Positions 1 to 6,977 of a stretch of 10,968 bases of DNA are shown in pieces. Under the pieces are notes generated by a model. The model was not told the origin of the DNA and made no database searches. It saw nothing but the letters and a program-made list of their open reading frames with translations. The stretch is from Nitrospirales bacterium. GTDB taxonomy: Bacteria; Nitrospirota; Nitrospiria; Nitrospirales; UBA8639. The translations under genes and the position numbers were made by a program. Location of the stretch: assembly GCA_029261305.1 (NCBI GenBank), contig JAJDBO010000222.1:1-10968 (forward strand), read 5' to 3'. Each line of letters starts with the position of its first letter. Position 1 is the first letter of the stretch.

Positions 1-1
1 T

Positions 2-790
2 TACCGGCACGGCGCTGAAACCCTGGAACAGTTGGAACAGCCGATCGATGACATTTTCCGTTCAGAAGGGATTGAAGGTCTCCAACATCTACCTGGTATC
101 GGGGAAAGTCTTGCCCGGGCCATTCGCGAACTGATTCTGCATGGCAGACTGCCGATGCTCGAACGGTTACGAGGTGAAGCCGACCCGCTCAACCTACTCG
201 TATCCATTCCGGGCATAGGTAAGAGACTCGCGGAGCGTCTTCACGACGAACTGGATATCGATTCACTTGAAGACTTAGAGACAGCAGCGCATGAAGGCCG
301 CTTAGCCAAGCTTTCAGGAGTAGGAGAGAAGAGAATTACCGGGATCAAGGCTAGCTTGGCCGAACGCCTGGGACGGGTCAAAACCAAACACGGTTCCTCC
401 GTTCAAAGCCTTCCTTCAATAGCTGAACTATTGGATGTGGATCGAGAGTATCGAGAGAAAGCAGGCAAAGGACAACTTCACAAGTTCACACCCCGTCGGT
501 TTAACCCAACTGGGGAGGCCTGGTTGCCGGTTCTCCACACGCAACGAGGCGAAAGGCATTACACCGCCGTATTTTCCAACACTGCGCGGGCACATCAAAA
601 GGGGAAAACCCATGATTGGGTCGTACTCTTCTTTGATGACGGGAACAGAGAATCACAATGTACCATCATCACGTCAGAATTCGGCCTACTGGAAGGTCGT
701 CGCATTGTGCGCGGCCGCGAAACCGAATGCCTGAGATATTATGAAACAGTTGAATCAGAAACAACTGATATAACTCCCGCTAAACAGTGA
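2..790 (+). CDS. Helix-hairpin-helix DNA-binding protein, PolX N-terminal-like (5' end outside window)
   Basis: The frame is open to the left edge and reads YRHGAETLEQLEQPI, which matches the 8-kDa N-terminal region of PolX-type DNA polymerases, so the true start lies upstream; a TTG at 32 is in frame but is probably not the start. Counting from base 2, three helix-hairpin-helix turns are visible: LPGIG (about residues 30-34), IPGIG (69-73) and LSGVG (104-108). These motifs normally bind the DNA backbone without sequence specificity. The last 110 or so residues form a different, tryptophan-containing domain (PRRFNP, HTQRGERHYTAVFSNTARAH, DWVVLFFDDG) that I cannot name; it is not the PolX nucleotidyltransferase palm or the PHP exonuclease domain. 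The protein is therefore probably a DNA-binding or repair accessory factor rather than a polymerase. It ends 22 bases before sufC on the same strand and may be cotranscribed with it. The fold call is firm; the role is inferred. Confidence 0.85.
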   Translation, partial: YRHGAETLEQLEQPIDDIFRSEGIEGLQHLPGIGESLARAIRELILHGRLPMLERLRGEADPLNLLVSIPGIGKRLAERLHDELDIDSLEDLETAAHEGRLAKLSGVGEKRITGIKASLAERLGRVKTKHGSSVQSLPSIAELLDVDREYREKAGKGQLHKFTPRRFNPTGEAWLPVLHTQRGERHYTAVFSNTARAHQKGKTHDWVVLFFDDGNRESQCTIITSEFGLLEGRRIVRGRETECLRYYETVESETTDITPAKQ

Positions 791-812
791 TTCAATGAAT
801 CGTTGATTTGTC

Positions 813-1538
813 ATGTCCTTACTTGAAGTTAACAATGTCACGTTTGACACCGGGGAGAAAAAGATCCTCGATGGTCTGACGTTGACCATTGGAACCCAAG
901 AAATCCATGCCTTGCTTGGCGCCAATGGCTCCGGGAAAAGCACCCTGGCGTATATCTTGATGGGTTGTGAAGGCTACGTCCCCAATAGCGGGGACATAAG
1001 GTTTGAGGGGACCGACATCGGCCCCCTCAAGATTGATGAACGGGCCAAGCTTGGCATTGCCTTAGCCTGGCAAGAGCCCGCCCGCTTTGAAGGACTCTCG
1101 GTTGATCAATATCTAACCATAACACACCCAAACAGCGACCCGTCGGCCTACCTCAAGGCTGTTGGTCTTTCTCACGAAGCCTATGGGAAACGGTTAGTCG
1201 ATAAATCACTCAGCGGTGGCGAACGGAAGCGCATTGAATTAGCATCGCTCCTTGCACTCAAGCCGCGATTGGCCATCTTAGATGAACCGGCTTCAGGCAT
1301 TGATATGTTATCGGTCCAAGAAATCATTGATGTGATCCTCGCTTTTAAAGAAGGTGGAGCGTCTGTGCTTCTGATCACCCACCAGGAAAGCATAGCCCTC
1401 ATCGCTGATCGCGCATCACAACTCTGTGCGGGCAAAATCATTGCGTCGGGTGACGCAAAGGATGTGGCCGAGCAGTACAAAAAAGGCACCTGTATTCGCT
1501 GCGACGGATTAACGTGCTTGCCCGAAGGGAGTCACTAG
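813..1538 (+). CDS. sufC: SufC, Fe-S cluster assembly ATPase
   Basis: This is a cytoplasmic ABC-type ATPase of 241 residues that powers Fe-S cluster assembly on a SufB-type scaffold. All ABC motifs are present: Walker A GANGSGKST (36-44), Q-loop Gln87 in AWQEPARFEG, signature LSGGERKR (133-140), Walker B LAILDEP (153-159) and H-loop His190. The WQEPARFEG and DEPASGID spellings are characteristic of SufC rather than of transporter ATPases, and no membrane partner is adjacent. The next gene, 4 bases downstream, encodes a SufB/SufD-family scaffold. No SufS desulfurase, SufE/SufU or second scaffold is seen, so this resembles the minimal SufCB arrangement. The C-terminus carries an extra Cys227-x2-Cys230-x4-Cys235 cluster. 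The ATG at 813 lacks a clear Shine-Dalgarno sequence, consistent with translation coupled to the gene 22 bases upstream. Confidence 0.95.
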   Translation: MSLLEVNNVTFDTGEKKILDGLTLTIGTQEIHALLGANGSGKSTLAYILMGCEGYVPNSGDIRFEGTDIGPLKIDERAKLGIALAWQEPARFEGLSVDQYLTITHPNSDPSAYLKAVGLSHEAYGKRLVDKSLSGGERKRIELASLLALKPRLAILDEPASGIDMLSVQEIIDVILAFKEGGASVLLITHQESIALIADRASQLCAGKIIASGDAKDVAEQYKKGTCIRCDGLTCLPEGSH

Positions 1539-1542
1539 GATT

Positions 1543-2478
1543 ATGCGTGAACTCAAGGTCCTCACCAATTCCTTCGCCGCCATGGGTGGAGATCCCAAAG
1601 TGTTCGCGGACACGCAGATTGCGCACATGGCCGCAACCGGGCATCACGTGCTCAGTCATCGAGAAGTGCCTGGAGTCACCATTCAAGCCGAAGAAACTCC
1701 CGAGGCGATTATTACCAGGATCACCGTCGCCCGCGGGGTTCACGTTTCTCTGCCTATCCATCTCTGCATTGGCATCGTCGAACCAACCGGCACGCAGCAT
1801 ATCCAAACCCGGCTCCTGGTGGAGGAAGGCGCCTCCGCCAACTTCTTAGCACATTGCCTGTTCCCGAATGTGGAATCAGGGGAGCACCGCATGGACGCCG
1901 TCATAGAAATCCAAGAGGGTGCGTCTGTGAAGTATCTCGAGTCACACTACCAAGGTCCTCATGGTGGAATGCTAGTCGTTCCTCACGCAGTGGTAAAAAT
2001 CGGCAAGTCTGCTCGATACTTCTCGGATTTCACCCTCACCACGGGTCGCGTGGGAAAGTTGAACATTGATTATGTGGTGCAGGTGGAAGAGGACGGGGTG
2101 GCAGAACTTACCGCCAAAGTATTTGGTCGGGGAACTGACGAGATCTATATCAAGGAAAAAGTAGAACTCAATGGAGAAAATGCCAAGGGCCTCATTATAA
2201 CCCGCGTCGCCGTGGAACATGAAGCCAAAGCCGAACTCACGGGCATTATGGAAGCCCATGCCAAAGGCGCGCGGGGCCATGTGGATTGTCGGGAAATCCT
2301 GAAGGATCACGCCGTAGCCAGCGCCGTCCCCATCGTGAAGGTGACACATCCCTTAGCGAAAGTGACTCACGAAGCGGCCATCGGGAGTGTCGATCAAAAG
2401 GAACTCGAAACCCTGATGGCACACGGGTTAAACCCCGAACAAGCCACTGAATTGATCGTCAGCGGGATGTTGCAGTGA
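1543..2478 (+). CDS. sufB: SufB/SufD-family Fe-S cluster scaffold (SufB-like)
   Basis: This 311-residue protein has the SufB/SufD beta-helix core. It is much shorter than E. coli SufB (about 495 residues) and lacks the long N-terminal region. The C-terminal block is diagnostic: Cys249 in HVDCREIL lines up with E. coli SufB Cys405, and Glu277 in VTHEAAIG lines up with SufB Glu434, with His276 matching the neighbouring His433. These are the residues implicated in cluster assembly at the SufB-SufD interface, so this looks like a catalytically competent SufB rather than SufD. With only one scaffold gene in the pair, a homodimer on a SufC dimer is likely. The ATG at 1543 starts 4 bases after sufC stops, with weak upstream purine matches (GAAGGGAG at 1524-1531, AGGA at 1537-1540). 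The sulfur donor must be encoded elsewhere or be inorganic sulfide. Confidence 0.92.
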   Translation: MRELKVLTNSFAAMGGDPKVFADTQIAHMAATGHHVLSHREVPGVTIQAEETPEAIITRITVARGVHVSLPIHLCIGIVEPTGTQHIQTRLLVEEGASANFLAHCLFPNVESGEHRMDAVIEIQEGASVKYLESHYQGPHGGMLVVPHAVVKIGKSARYFSDFTLTTGRVGKLNIDYVVQVEEDGVAELTAKVFGRGTDEIYIKEKVELNGENAKGLIITRVAVEHEAKAELTGIMEAHAKGARGHVDCREILKDHAVASAVPIVKVTHPLAKVTHEAAIGSVDQKELETLMAHGLNPEQATELIVSGMLQ

Positions 2479-2573
2479 AATTCGGTAGAAAAACATGTGG
2501 CTGCAAGGAAAAATATTCCAATGAGAAATCCGTTCTTTTAAATCTGTGCATGGAACTAGGGGGGAAATTTCGT

Positions 2574-2596
2574 GGGCTTAGGACTTTACCTAGCCC
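2574..2596 (+). terminator. Possible hairpin downstream of sufB
   Basis: GGGC-T-TAGG (2574-2582) pairs with CCTAGCCC (2589-2596) around the 6-base loop ACTTTA, giving 8 base pairs with one bulged T. It lies about 100 bases after the sufB stop in the 236-base gap before the AhpD-like gene. The sequence after it (CTTCTAACCTTTTAAAA) has some T but no true T-run, so it is at best a weak terminator. The rest of the gap holds no gene that I can support. Confidence 0.3.
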
Positions 2597-2714
2597 CTTC
2601 TAACCTTTTAAAACTTTAGAATTTCCTAAATCACCATTCTATGAAAAACCATCTCCTGGGAAGGATCGGTTCATTTCCAACAAGGATCTGTGTGTGTTGA
2701 AAGGAGAAGTAGCT

Positions 2715-2945
2715 ATGGATACCCAAATGAAGGAACTCATTGCCATTGGGGCATCGGTCACAGCTAATTGTGTGCCTTGTCTTCGATATCATCTTCATCA
2801 GGCTCGGGAGGCTGGTGCTGATGATAACCAAATCCAGACTGCAGTGAAGGTCGGGCGCATGGTGCGGAAAGGTGCAGCAGAAAAGTGGGATGAAGAGGCT
2901 GATGCCCTTCTCTTTCTTGAGTCTTCAATAGATGACGCACAATAA
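2715..2945 (+). CDS. Small AhpD-like / carboxymuconolactone decarboxylase-family protein
   Basis: This 76-residue protein starts at ATG 2715, chosen because AAAGGAG lies 8-14 bases upstream; an in-frame TTG at 2694 has no such site. It matches the compact CMD/AhpD family: Glu7, then Cys19-Val-Pro-Cys22 followed by His26, i.e. CxxC-x3-H. In AhpD the CxxC pair is redox-active and the His helps proton transfer. The family also includes many small proteins of unknown substrate, and the spelling IAIGASVTANCVPCLRYH is typical of those. The polypeptide is all-helical in appearance, cytoplasmic, and probably forms oligomers. It stands alone between suf and the convergent pncB, with no peroxiredoxin (AhpC) partner visible, so a thiol-redox or peroxide-linked role is inferred only. 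Confidence 0.88.
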   Translation: MDTQMKELIAIGASVTANCVPCLRYHLHQAREAGADDNQIQTAVKVGRMVRKGAAEKWDEEADALLFLESSIDDAQ

Positions 2946-3010
2946 AGTGAGGCCAAAAGTGTTGCGAATGCCTGCGGCCTCTATCCTCTCCATTCGGAAT
3001 AGTAGAGTTT

Positions 3011-3053
3011 TTTCTTTTAACCTGAATAAAAGAAAAGCGTTCCCTTTTATTCC
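3011..3053. repeat. Two overlapping, mutually exclusive AT-rich inverted repeats in a convergent gap
   Basis: TTTTCTTTTA (3011-3020) is perfectly complementary to TAAAAGAAAA (3028-3037), a 10-bp stem with a 7-base loop. GAATAAAAG (3025-3033) is also perfectly complementary to CTTTTATTC (3045-3053), a 9-bp stem with an 11-base loop. The two stems share 3028-3033 and cannot form together. The structure sits in the 129-base gap between the stops of the AhpD-like gene (+) and pncB (-). It may help end transcription from both sides, but the stems are AT-rich and lack a canonical GC stem plus T-run. A further GAGGCC (2949-2954) / GGCCTC (2976-2981) inverted repeat lies just upstream. Confidence 0.5.
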
Positions 3054-3074
3054 GCCAACTACTGGGTGTGTGCC

Positions 3075-4421
3075 TCAGGTGTGGTTCTGCTGTCGCAGGT
3101 CCATTGAATTGGCGAGGTTGCGAAGGGCTGGAGAGATGTTGACTGGAACGGTCTTTTCTTCTTCAAGCTGCTGCAGTGACTTGGGTAATCTCGCAAGCTC
3201 GGCTATCGCTCGCTCCCGAAGTTTTGCCAGCGGGCTGGGAGGTGCCAGCCGCTTTCCCCCTCTCATGACGGGTTGAATCAAGGGGGCCCCTTCGTGAACC
3301 TCATCGATGAGAGTCACCGTATCAGTGGCAATGCAACCCTCTGCATCATACTGCCGATAGACTTGCTTTCGGGCCGGCCAGGTGGCTTTGCCCTCGGACC
3401 GTTTGCGACGTGGGGTACCCGCATATTCTTGCAGCTTGTAAGCACAGTCCAGATAGGGAGCATCAGCGGATGTCGTCAGCTTCGTGCCCACTGCGAAACA
3501 GTCGATGGGCGCATTCGCCTTGAGGAGCGCTCGCAGTGCTGCTTCATCCAAATTGCCACTCGCGACAATTTCGACCTTTGTGAGCCCGCCATTGTCGAGG
3601 ATCCGCCGAACCTTTTTGGCATGCTCGGCCAGGTCTCCACTGTCGAGCCGCACGCCTTTGACCTGGATTCCCTTTTTTTTCAGAGACGAAGCAAGACCCA
3701 CGACCTTCTCCGCACCTCTCTCAGTATTATAGGTGTCTATGAGAAGCACCACATTTTCAGGTTGGGCACTAGCGAAGTGTTCAAAGGCTTCTACTTCGTC
3801 TTCATGCGCCTGGACAAAGGAATGTGCCATGGTGCCGTAAACGGGAATACCGAATTGGACACCAGCCAGCACAGTTGCTGTTCCGGAAAATCCTGCTAGG
3901 TAGCTTGCCCGGGCCGCCAGAAGGCCTGCTTCTGATCCGTGAGCTCGGCGGAGCCCAAAATCGATCAGGGACTTTCCCTGTGCTTCAAGGACAATTCGAG
4001 TGGCTTTTGAGGCGATCAGCGTCTGAAAGTGGAGCAGATTGATCAGCCGTGTTTCGACAAGCTGCGCCTGTGCGATTGGAGCTACGATGCGTGCAATCGG
4101 TTCATTTGGAAAGAACACCGTTCCTTCCGGCATGGCATCCAGATCTCCCGTAAATTGTAAGCCTGCCAGGTAGTCAATGAAATCCTCGCTGAAGCGCCCT
4201 TCCTTCCTTAACCATTCCAGTTCTTGGTCTAAGAAGCACAAGCCCTCGAGAAATTCCACGACTTGGTCAAGGCCCGCTGCCATAAGAAATCCTCTATCCT
4301 TCGGCAGTTTGCGTACGAAAAACTCAAAAACCGCATCTTCCTCCATCTGCTGCTCAAAGTAACCCTGCAGCATGGTGAGCTGATACAAGTCAGTGAGCAA
4401 CACACCCGGTTGCCTAGTCAA
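3075..4421 (-). CDS. pncB: Nicotinate phosphoribosyltransferase
   Basis: The 448-residue enzyme converts nicotinate and PRPP, with ATP, to nicotinate mononucleotide, the first committed step of the Preiss-Handler NAD salvage pathway in the cytoplasm. Family marks are LLTDLYQLTM near the N-terminus (8-17), FEFFVRKLP, SLIDFGLRRAHG, GTMAHSFVQAH with His200 at the position of the histidine phosphorylated during ATP-coupled catalysis, and VRLDSGDL and VGTKLTTS, which belong to the phosphate/PRPP-binding part of the barrel. The length is normal for the bacterial NAPRTase family, and the C-terminal tail after about residue 390 is a helical extension. The ATG overlaps the pncA stop by 4 bases (4418-4421), so translation is very probably coupled. 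Nicotinamide phosphoribosyltransferase (NadV/NAMPT) is less likely, given the pncA partner and the motif spelling. Confidence 0.95.
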   Translation of the reverse strand: MTRQPGVLLTDLYQLTMLQGYFEQQMEEDAVFEFFVRKLPKDRGFLMAAGLDQVVEFLEGLCFLDQELEWLRKEGRFSEDFIDYLAGLQFTGDLDAMPEGTVFFPNEPIARIVAPIAQAQLVETRLINLLHFQTLIASKATRIVLEAQGKSLIDFGLRRAHGSEAGLLAARASYLAGFSGTATVLAGVQFGIPVYGTMAHSFVQAHEDEVEAFEHFASAQPENVVLLIDTYNTERGAEKVVGLASSLKKKGIQVKGVRLDSGDLAEHAKKVRRILDNGGLTKVEIVASGNLDEAALRALLKANAPIDCFAVGTKLTTSADAPYLDCAYKLQEYAGTPRRKRSEGKATWPARKQVYRQYDAEGCIATDTVTLIDEVHEGAPLIQPVMRGGKRLAPPSPLAKLRERAIAELARLPKSLQQLEEEKTVPVNISPALRNLANSMDLRQQNHT

Positions 4422-4999
4422 TTTGCGACCTCGCTTGACTCGATGAGGATTACCCCTTGTTGTCGCATGGCTTCAATAGCCTGCTTGCCGTCATTGGGCT
4501 GAAGATTCACAGCACGGATAGCGTCGGAAAGTAGATACACCTGGTATCCAAGATTGAGGGCGTCTTTGACTGTATTCAACACGCAGTAATCAGTCGCAAG
4601 TCCCCCCACGAATAAGCGGCGTACACCCACTTCTTTTAATTGGGCATCCAATGTCGTTCCTTGAAAACCCGAATAGCCTTCCGTTTCAGGATCGGTTCCT
4701 TTTTTCACTATCACGGTTGATGAGGGAAGCCGAAACGAAGAGGGAGGTTTTGCACCTGGTGAGTCTGTCACACAATGGATGGGCCAGACTCCACCTTGCT
4801 CAGTAAACGAGAAGTGGTTCGGTGGATGCCAATCTCGTGTGGCGAAAATGGATAGACCGAGGGATTCAAACTTGCTGATACAGCTAAGAAGGACAGGAAG
4901 CACGTCATTCCCGTTAGAAACAGCCAATGCCCCCCCAGGCAGGAAATCTTTTTGAATATCGACAATCAGTAACGCGTCGTCAGACTGGATCGTTATCAT
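4418..4999 (-). CDS. pncA: Nicotinamidase
   Basis: This 193-residue isochorismatase-fold hydrolase deamidates nicotinamide to nicotinate, supplying the substrate for the overlapping pncB. The catalytic triad is visible as Asp14 (VDIQKDF), Lys100 (VKKGTDP) and Cys139 (GLATDYCV). The metal-site residues are also present: Asp56 and His58 (TRDWHPPNH), His62, and His75 (WPIHCV). This full set separates nicotinamidase from generic isochorismatase-family hydrolases. The ATG at 4999 is the first in frame and gives the standard N-terminus, but the Shine-Dalgarno sequence is poor. The pair would recycle nicotinamide released by NAD-consuming enzymes. No NAD-responsive operator could be recognised upstream; a 7-bp hairpin lies at 5068-5086. 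Confidence 0.95.
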   Translation of the reverse strand: MITIQSDDALLIVDIQKDFLPGGALAVSNGNDVLPVLLSCISKFESLGLSIFATRDWHPPNHFSFTEQGGVWPIHCVTDSPGAKPPSSFRLPSSTVIVKKGTDPETEGYSGFQGTTLDAQLKEVGVRRLFVGGLATDYCVLNTVKDALNLGYQVYLLSDAIRAVNLQPNDGKQAIEAMRQQGVILIESSEVAN

Positions 5000-5820
5000 G
5001 GGTGGTAGAGCATGCCCTCGTGGTTATGCCATCATAATTTATATAGTTTACCGTTCTCATGAGGGAACCCTGTACATGCTACGGGGAATTACAAGTTAAA
5101 AGATGGAGAAGTCAAACACCTGACGACTCGTGAGCCTGGGATTCTGTCACTTGATGAAGGCCGGTCTTTGTCTCCCATATTCTAAAGATAGATCTATTTG
5201 CTTTGAGCCACTTCCTATTTAATAGTAGAGAGAGTCTGTTCTTGGAGGGTTTCTCCTCTGGTAATGAAAATAAGGTTTTTAATACGTTACCCCATTATAT
5301 TTATTTCCTCCCCACAAAATATTTATTGGAGTCTAAAAGGGGAACTGGGTAAGATCAAAGTTTCAAATGGAAAAGTTGCCAGACCACAAAACAAGGCCGC
5401 ATTTTGTTTATGGAAAAGATCCACAACTCAATCATTTATAAATCAAAATTTTTCCATGAAAGTCCACACAAGGTGAGGTTTTAAGGTCGGTAATTTTTTT
5501 CCTTTCTTTTTTCTGGGGACAATTGCCCCAACATGCATTAATATTCTCTGCCCTAAATTTCCTCACTTAGACAATCCAACTCTGAACCCCTCTCAGTTGA
5601 TTCTTGCTCCTCTATAATCCATATCACCCGAAGTGCTTTGATAATAGTGGCTTCCCTCGCGGAACAGTCTTCCCGGAAGCTCACCGAACACTTCAGGGTA
5701 TTTTGCACATCAATTTTGCATTCTTCTTGTAGTAGGGAGAAGAAGGGGGAAGTTTGTCGGGTTCCGACCACAATCCATTTAGAAACAACAGATCTGACTT
5801 TCCTCTCTAGATAAACCTTC
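5000..5820. other. Gene-poor AT-rich spacer between divergent pncAB and mla operons
   Basis: About 820 bases separate the pncA and mlaE start codons, which point away from each other, so both promoters should lie here. No RNA gene or mobile element was recognised. Visible structures are a 7-bp hairpin, CCCTGTA (5068-5074) with TACGGGG (5080-5086) including one G-T pair, in the presumed pncA leader; an AT-rich stretch around 5170-5480 with frequent stops; the dyad at 5514-5530; and a doubtful small reading frame at 5553-5822 on the - strand. No convincing -35/-10 pair was found by eye on either strand. A 70-codon open frame at 5264-5476 has no ribosome binding site and reads like non-coding sequence. 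Confidence 0.6.
5514..5530. repeat. Short GC-capped dyad symmetry after a pyrimidine tract
   Basis: TGGGG and CCCCA arms flank ACAATTG, so the 17 bases read almost the same on both strands (TGGGGACAATTGCCCCA). It directly follows a T/C-rich run (5492-5513) and is followed on the + strand by mixed sequence, so it does not fit an intrinsic terminator in either direction. An operator or other protein-binding site is possible; no regulator can be named. Confidence 0.35.
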
Positions 5821-5822
5821 AT
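5553..5822 (-). CDS. Doubtful small hypothetical protein
   Basis: An 89-codon reading frame (start ATG 5822, stop at 5553) runs opposite to mlaE with its start codon overlapping the mlaE ATG by two bases. The predicted protein begins MKVYLERKVRSVVSKWIVVG, is mixed charged/hydrophobic, contains four cysteines, and has no recognisable domain, signal peptide or membrane segment. Its codon mix is not obviously random. However, the nearest purine stretch (GAGGG) ends one base before the ATG, too close for a normal ribosome binding site, and the open frame also extends upstream into mlaE antisense. It could be a chance frame in the spacer. I list it because it is the only plausible occupant of this stretch. 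Confidence 0.22.
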   Translation of the reverse strand: MKVYLERKVRSVVSKWIVVGTRQTSPFFSLLQEECKIDVQNTLKCSVSFREDCSAREATIIKALRVIWIIEEQESTERGSELDCLSEEI

Positions 5823-6972
5823 GCCCTCGCAGGAACAAGACATCGGCCTCATGAAGAATAACCAGAACGCCACAATCCATATTGGAGAAAATGAAACGGT
5901 TTACTGCGCGGGGTGCTGGACAATTTCGAAATTAGCTGGCCTCGAACAGACACTAAAGACCTTCTCGTGGCCTTCCAAGACAGACCTCGTTTGGGACGGC
6001 AGCCACATTATGGCGATTGATACAGGTGGAGCTTTAGTCCTTCACCGAAACCTCACCATCCTTCAACACCAAGGGCATCACATCACCTGGCACGGACTGC
6101 GAGCGGAGATTGCTGAGCTACTGAAACTGGTCGCCAGCAAATACGAGGCCCTCGAAGCAGCGGCCCAGCCACGGACACATGGATGGGTGGAACGGCTCGG
6201 CTTGCGTGTGTGGACTGATCTGCAACAAAGCCTCAAAGCTCTGGGATTCCTTGGGGAAAGCACCGTCGGGTTGTTTCGCCTCCTTAGTGCTCCACGCAAC
6301 ATCCGCTGGCGCGTGTTTTTTCACAATCTCGAGCTGGATGGGTTTCACGCGCTCCCCATCGTCGGCTTGCTGAGCTTTCTCATGGGTGTCGTGATTGCCT
6401 ACCAAGGTGCAGAGCAACTGCGGACCTTTGGCGCCAACATTTTCATCGTGGATCTGGTGGGCGTCTCATTGCTGCGAGAAATCGCGCCACTCGTGACGGC
6501 TATTTTAGTGGCAGGCCGATCCGGTTCTGCCTATACCGCACAAATTGGCACCATGAACGTCACGGAAGAATTAGATGCCATGCGTACCCTAGGCATTTCG
6601 CCTATGAACTATTTAGTGCTCCCCAGAGTCTTGGTCCTGTTCTTGGCTCTTCCTTTGCTCACGGTCTACGCCGACATCGTCGGCGTCTTCGGAGGCATGT
6701 TGATTGCCAAAACTCAATTAGGCGTGAGCTTTACGGAATTCATCGACCGCTTTGAATATGCGATCGCCCTCAAACATTACCTCATCGGCATCATCAAAGC
6801 CCCAGTCTTCGCGGTGATTATCGCGTTAACCGGATGCTACCAAGGCTTTCAGATTCGTGGAAGCGTGGATAGTGTCGGCCAACACACTACCATCAGCGTG
6901 GTACAAAGTATCTTTTTGGTCATTGTGTTCGATGCGTTTTTTTCGGTCTTCCTGAGTTGGTGGGGAGTGTAA
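5821..6972 (+). CDS. mlaE: MlaE-family lipid ABC transporter permease with fused N-terminal STAS (MlaB-like) domain
   Basis: This 383-residue inner-membrane permease belongs to an MCE-type lipid transport system. Residues 18-110 form a STAS-like domain whose Asp67-Thr68-Gly69-Gly70 corresponds to the Asp-Thr-Ala-Gly element of MlaB that contacts the ATPase. From about 155 to the end is the MlaE domain, with about five to six hydrophobic segments, the cytoplasmic coupling-helix motif EELDAMRTLG (249-258) and the conserved C-terminal region GSVDSVGQHTT. MlaB is thus fused rather than encoded separately. The gene opens a tight operon: mlaF starts 5 bases after its stop. The start is uncertain: ATG 5821 and ATG 5851 (Met11) both lack a good ribosome binding site, and neither choice removes any of the STAS domain. 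Confidence 0.93.
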   Translation: MPSQEQDIGLMKNNQNATIHIGENETVYCAGCWTISKLAGLEQTLKTFSWPSKTDLVWDGSHIMAIDTGGALVLHRNLTILQHQGHHITWHGLRAEIAELLKLVASKYEALEAAAQPRTHGWVERLGLRVWTDLQQSLKALGFLGESTVGLFRLLSAPRNIRWRVFFHNLELDGFHALPIVGLLSFLMGVVIAYQGAEQLRTFGANIFIVDLVGVSLLREIAPLVTAILVAGRSGSAYTAQIGTMNVTEELDAMRTLGISPMNYLVLPRVLVLFLALPLLTVYADIVGVFGGMLIAKTQLGVSFTEFIDRFEYAIALKHYLIGIIKAPVFAVIIALTGCYQGFQIRGSVDSVGQHTTISVVQSIFLVIVFDAFFSVFLSWWGV

Positions 6973-6977
6973 AGACT

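Noticed and set aside
747..767. Inverted repeat CAGTTG/CAACTG near the end of the HhH gene, and GATTC/GAATC over its stop codon (789-801)
   Set aside because: The arms are only 5-6 bp, lie in or at the end of coding sequence, and have no T-run; this is expected by chance.
3273..3899. A 208-codon open frame antisense to pncB
   Set aside because: It lies wholly within pncB on the opposite strand. pncB has every expected family motif in its own frame, and the antisense product shows no domain.
5020..5075. A TATAAA/TATGAT-like promoter for pncA on the - strand
   Set aside because: Several A/T hexamers could serve as a -10 box, but no acceptable -35 sequence lies 16-18 bases upstream of any of them.
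5264..5476. A 70-codon + strand frame in the AT-rich spacer
   Set aside because: It has no ribosome binding site, the base composition is AT-rich and the product matches no recognisable family; probably chance.
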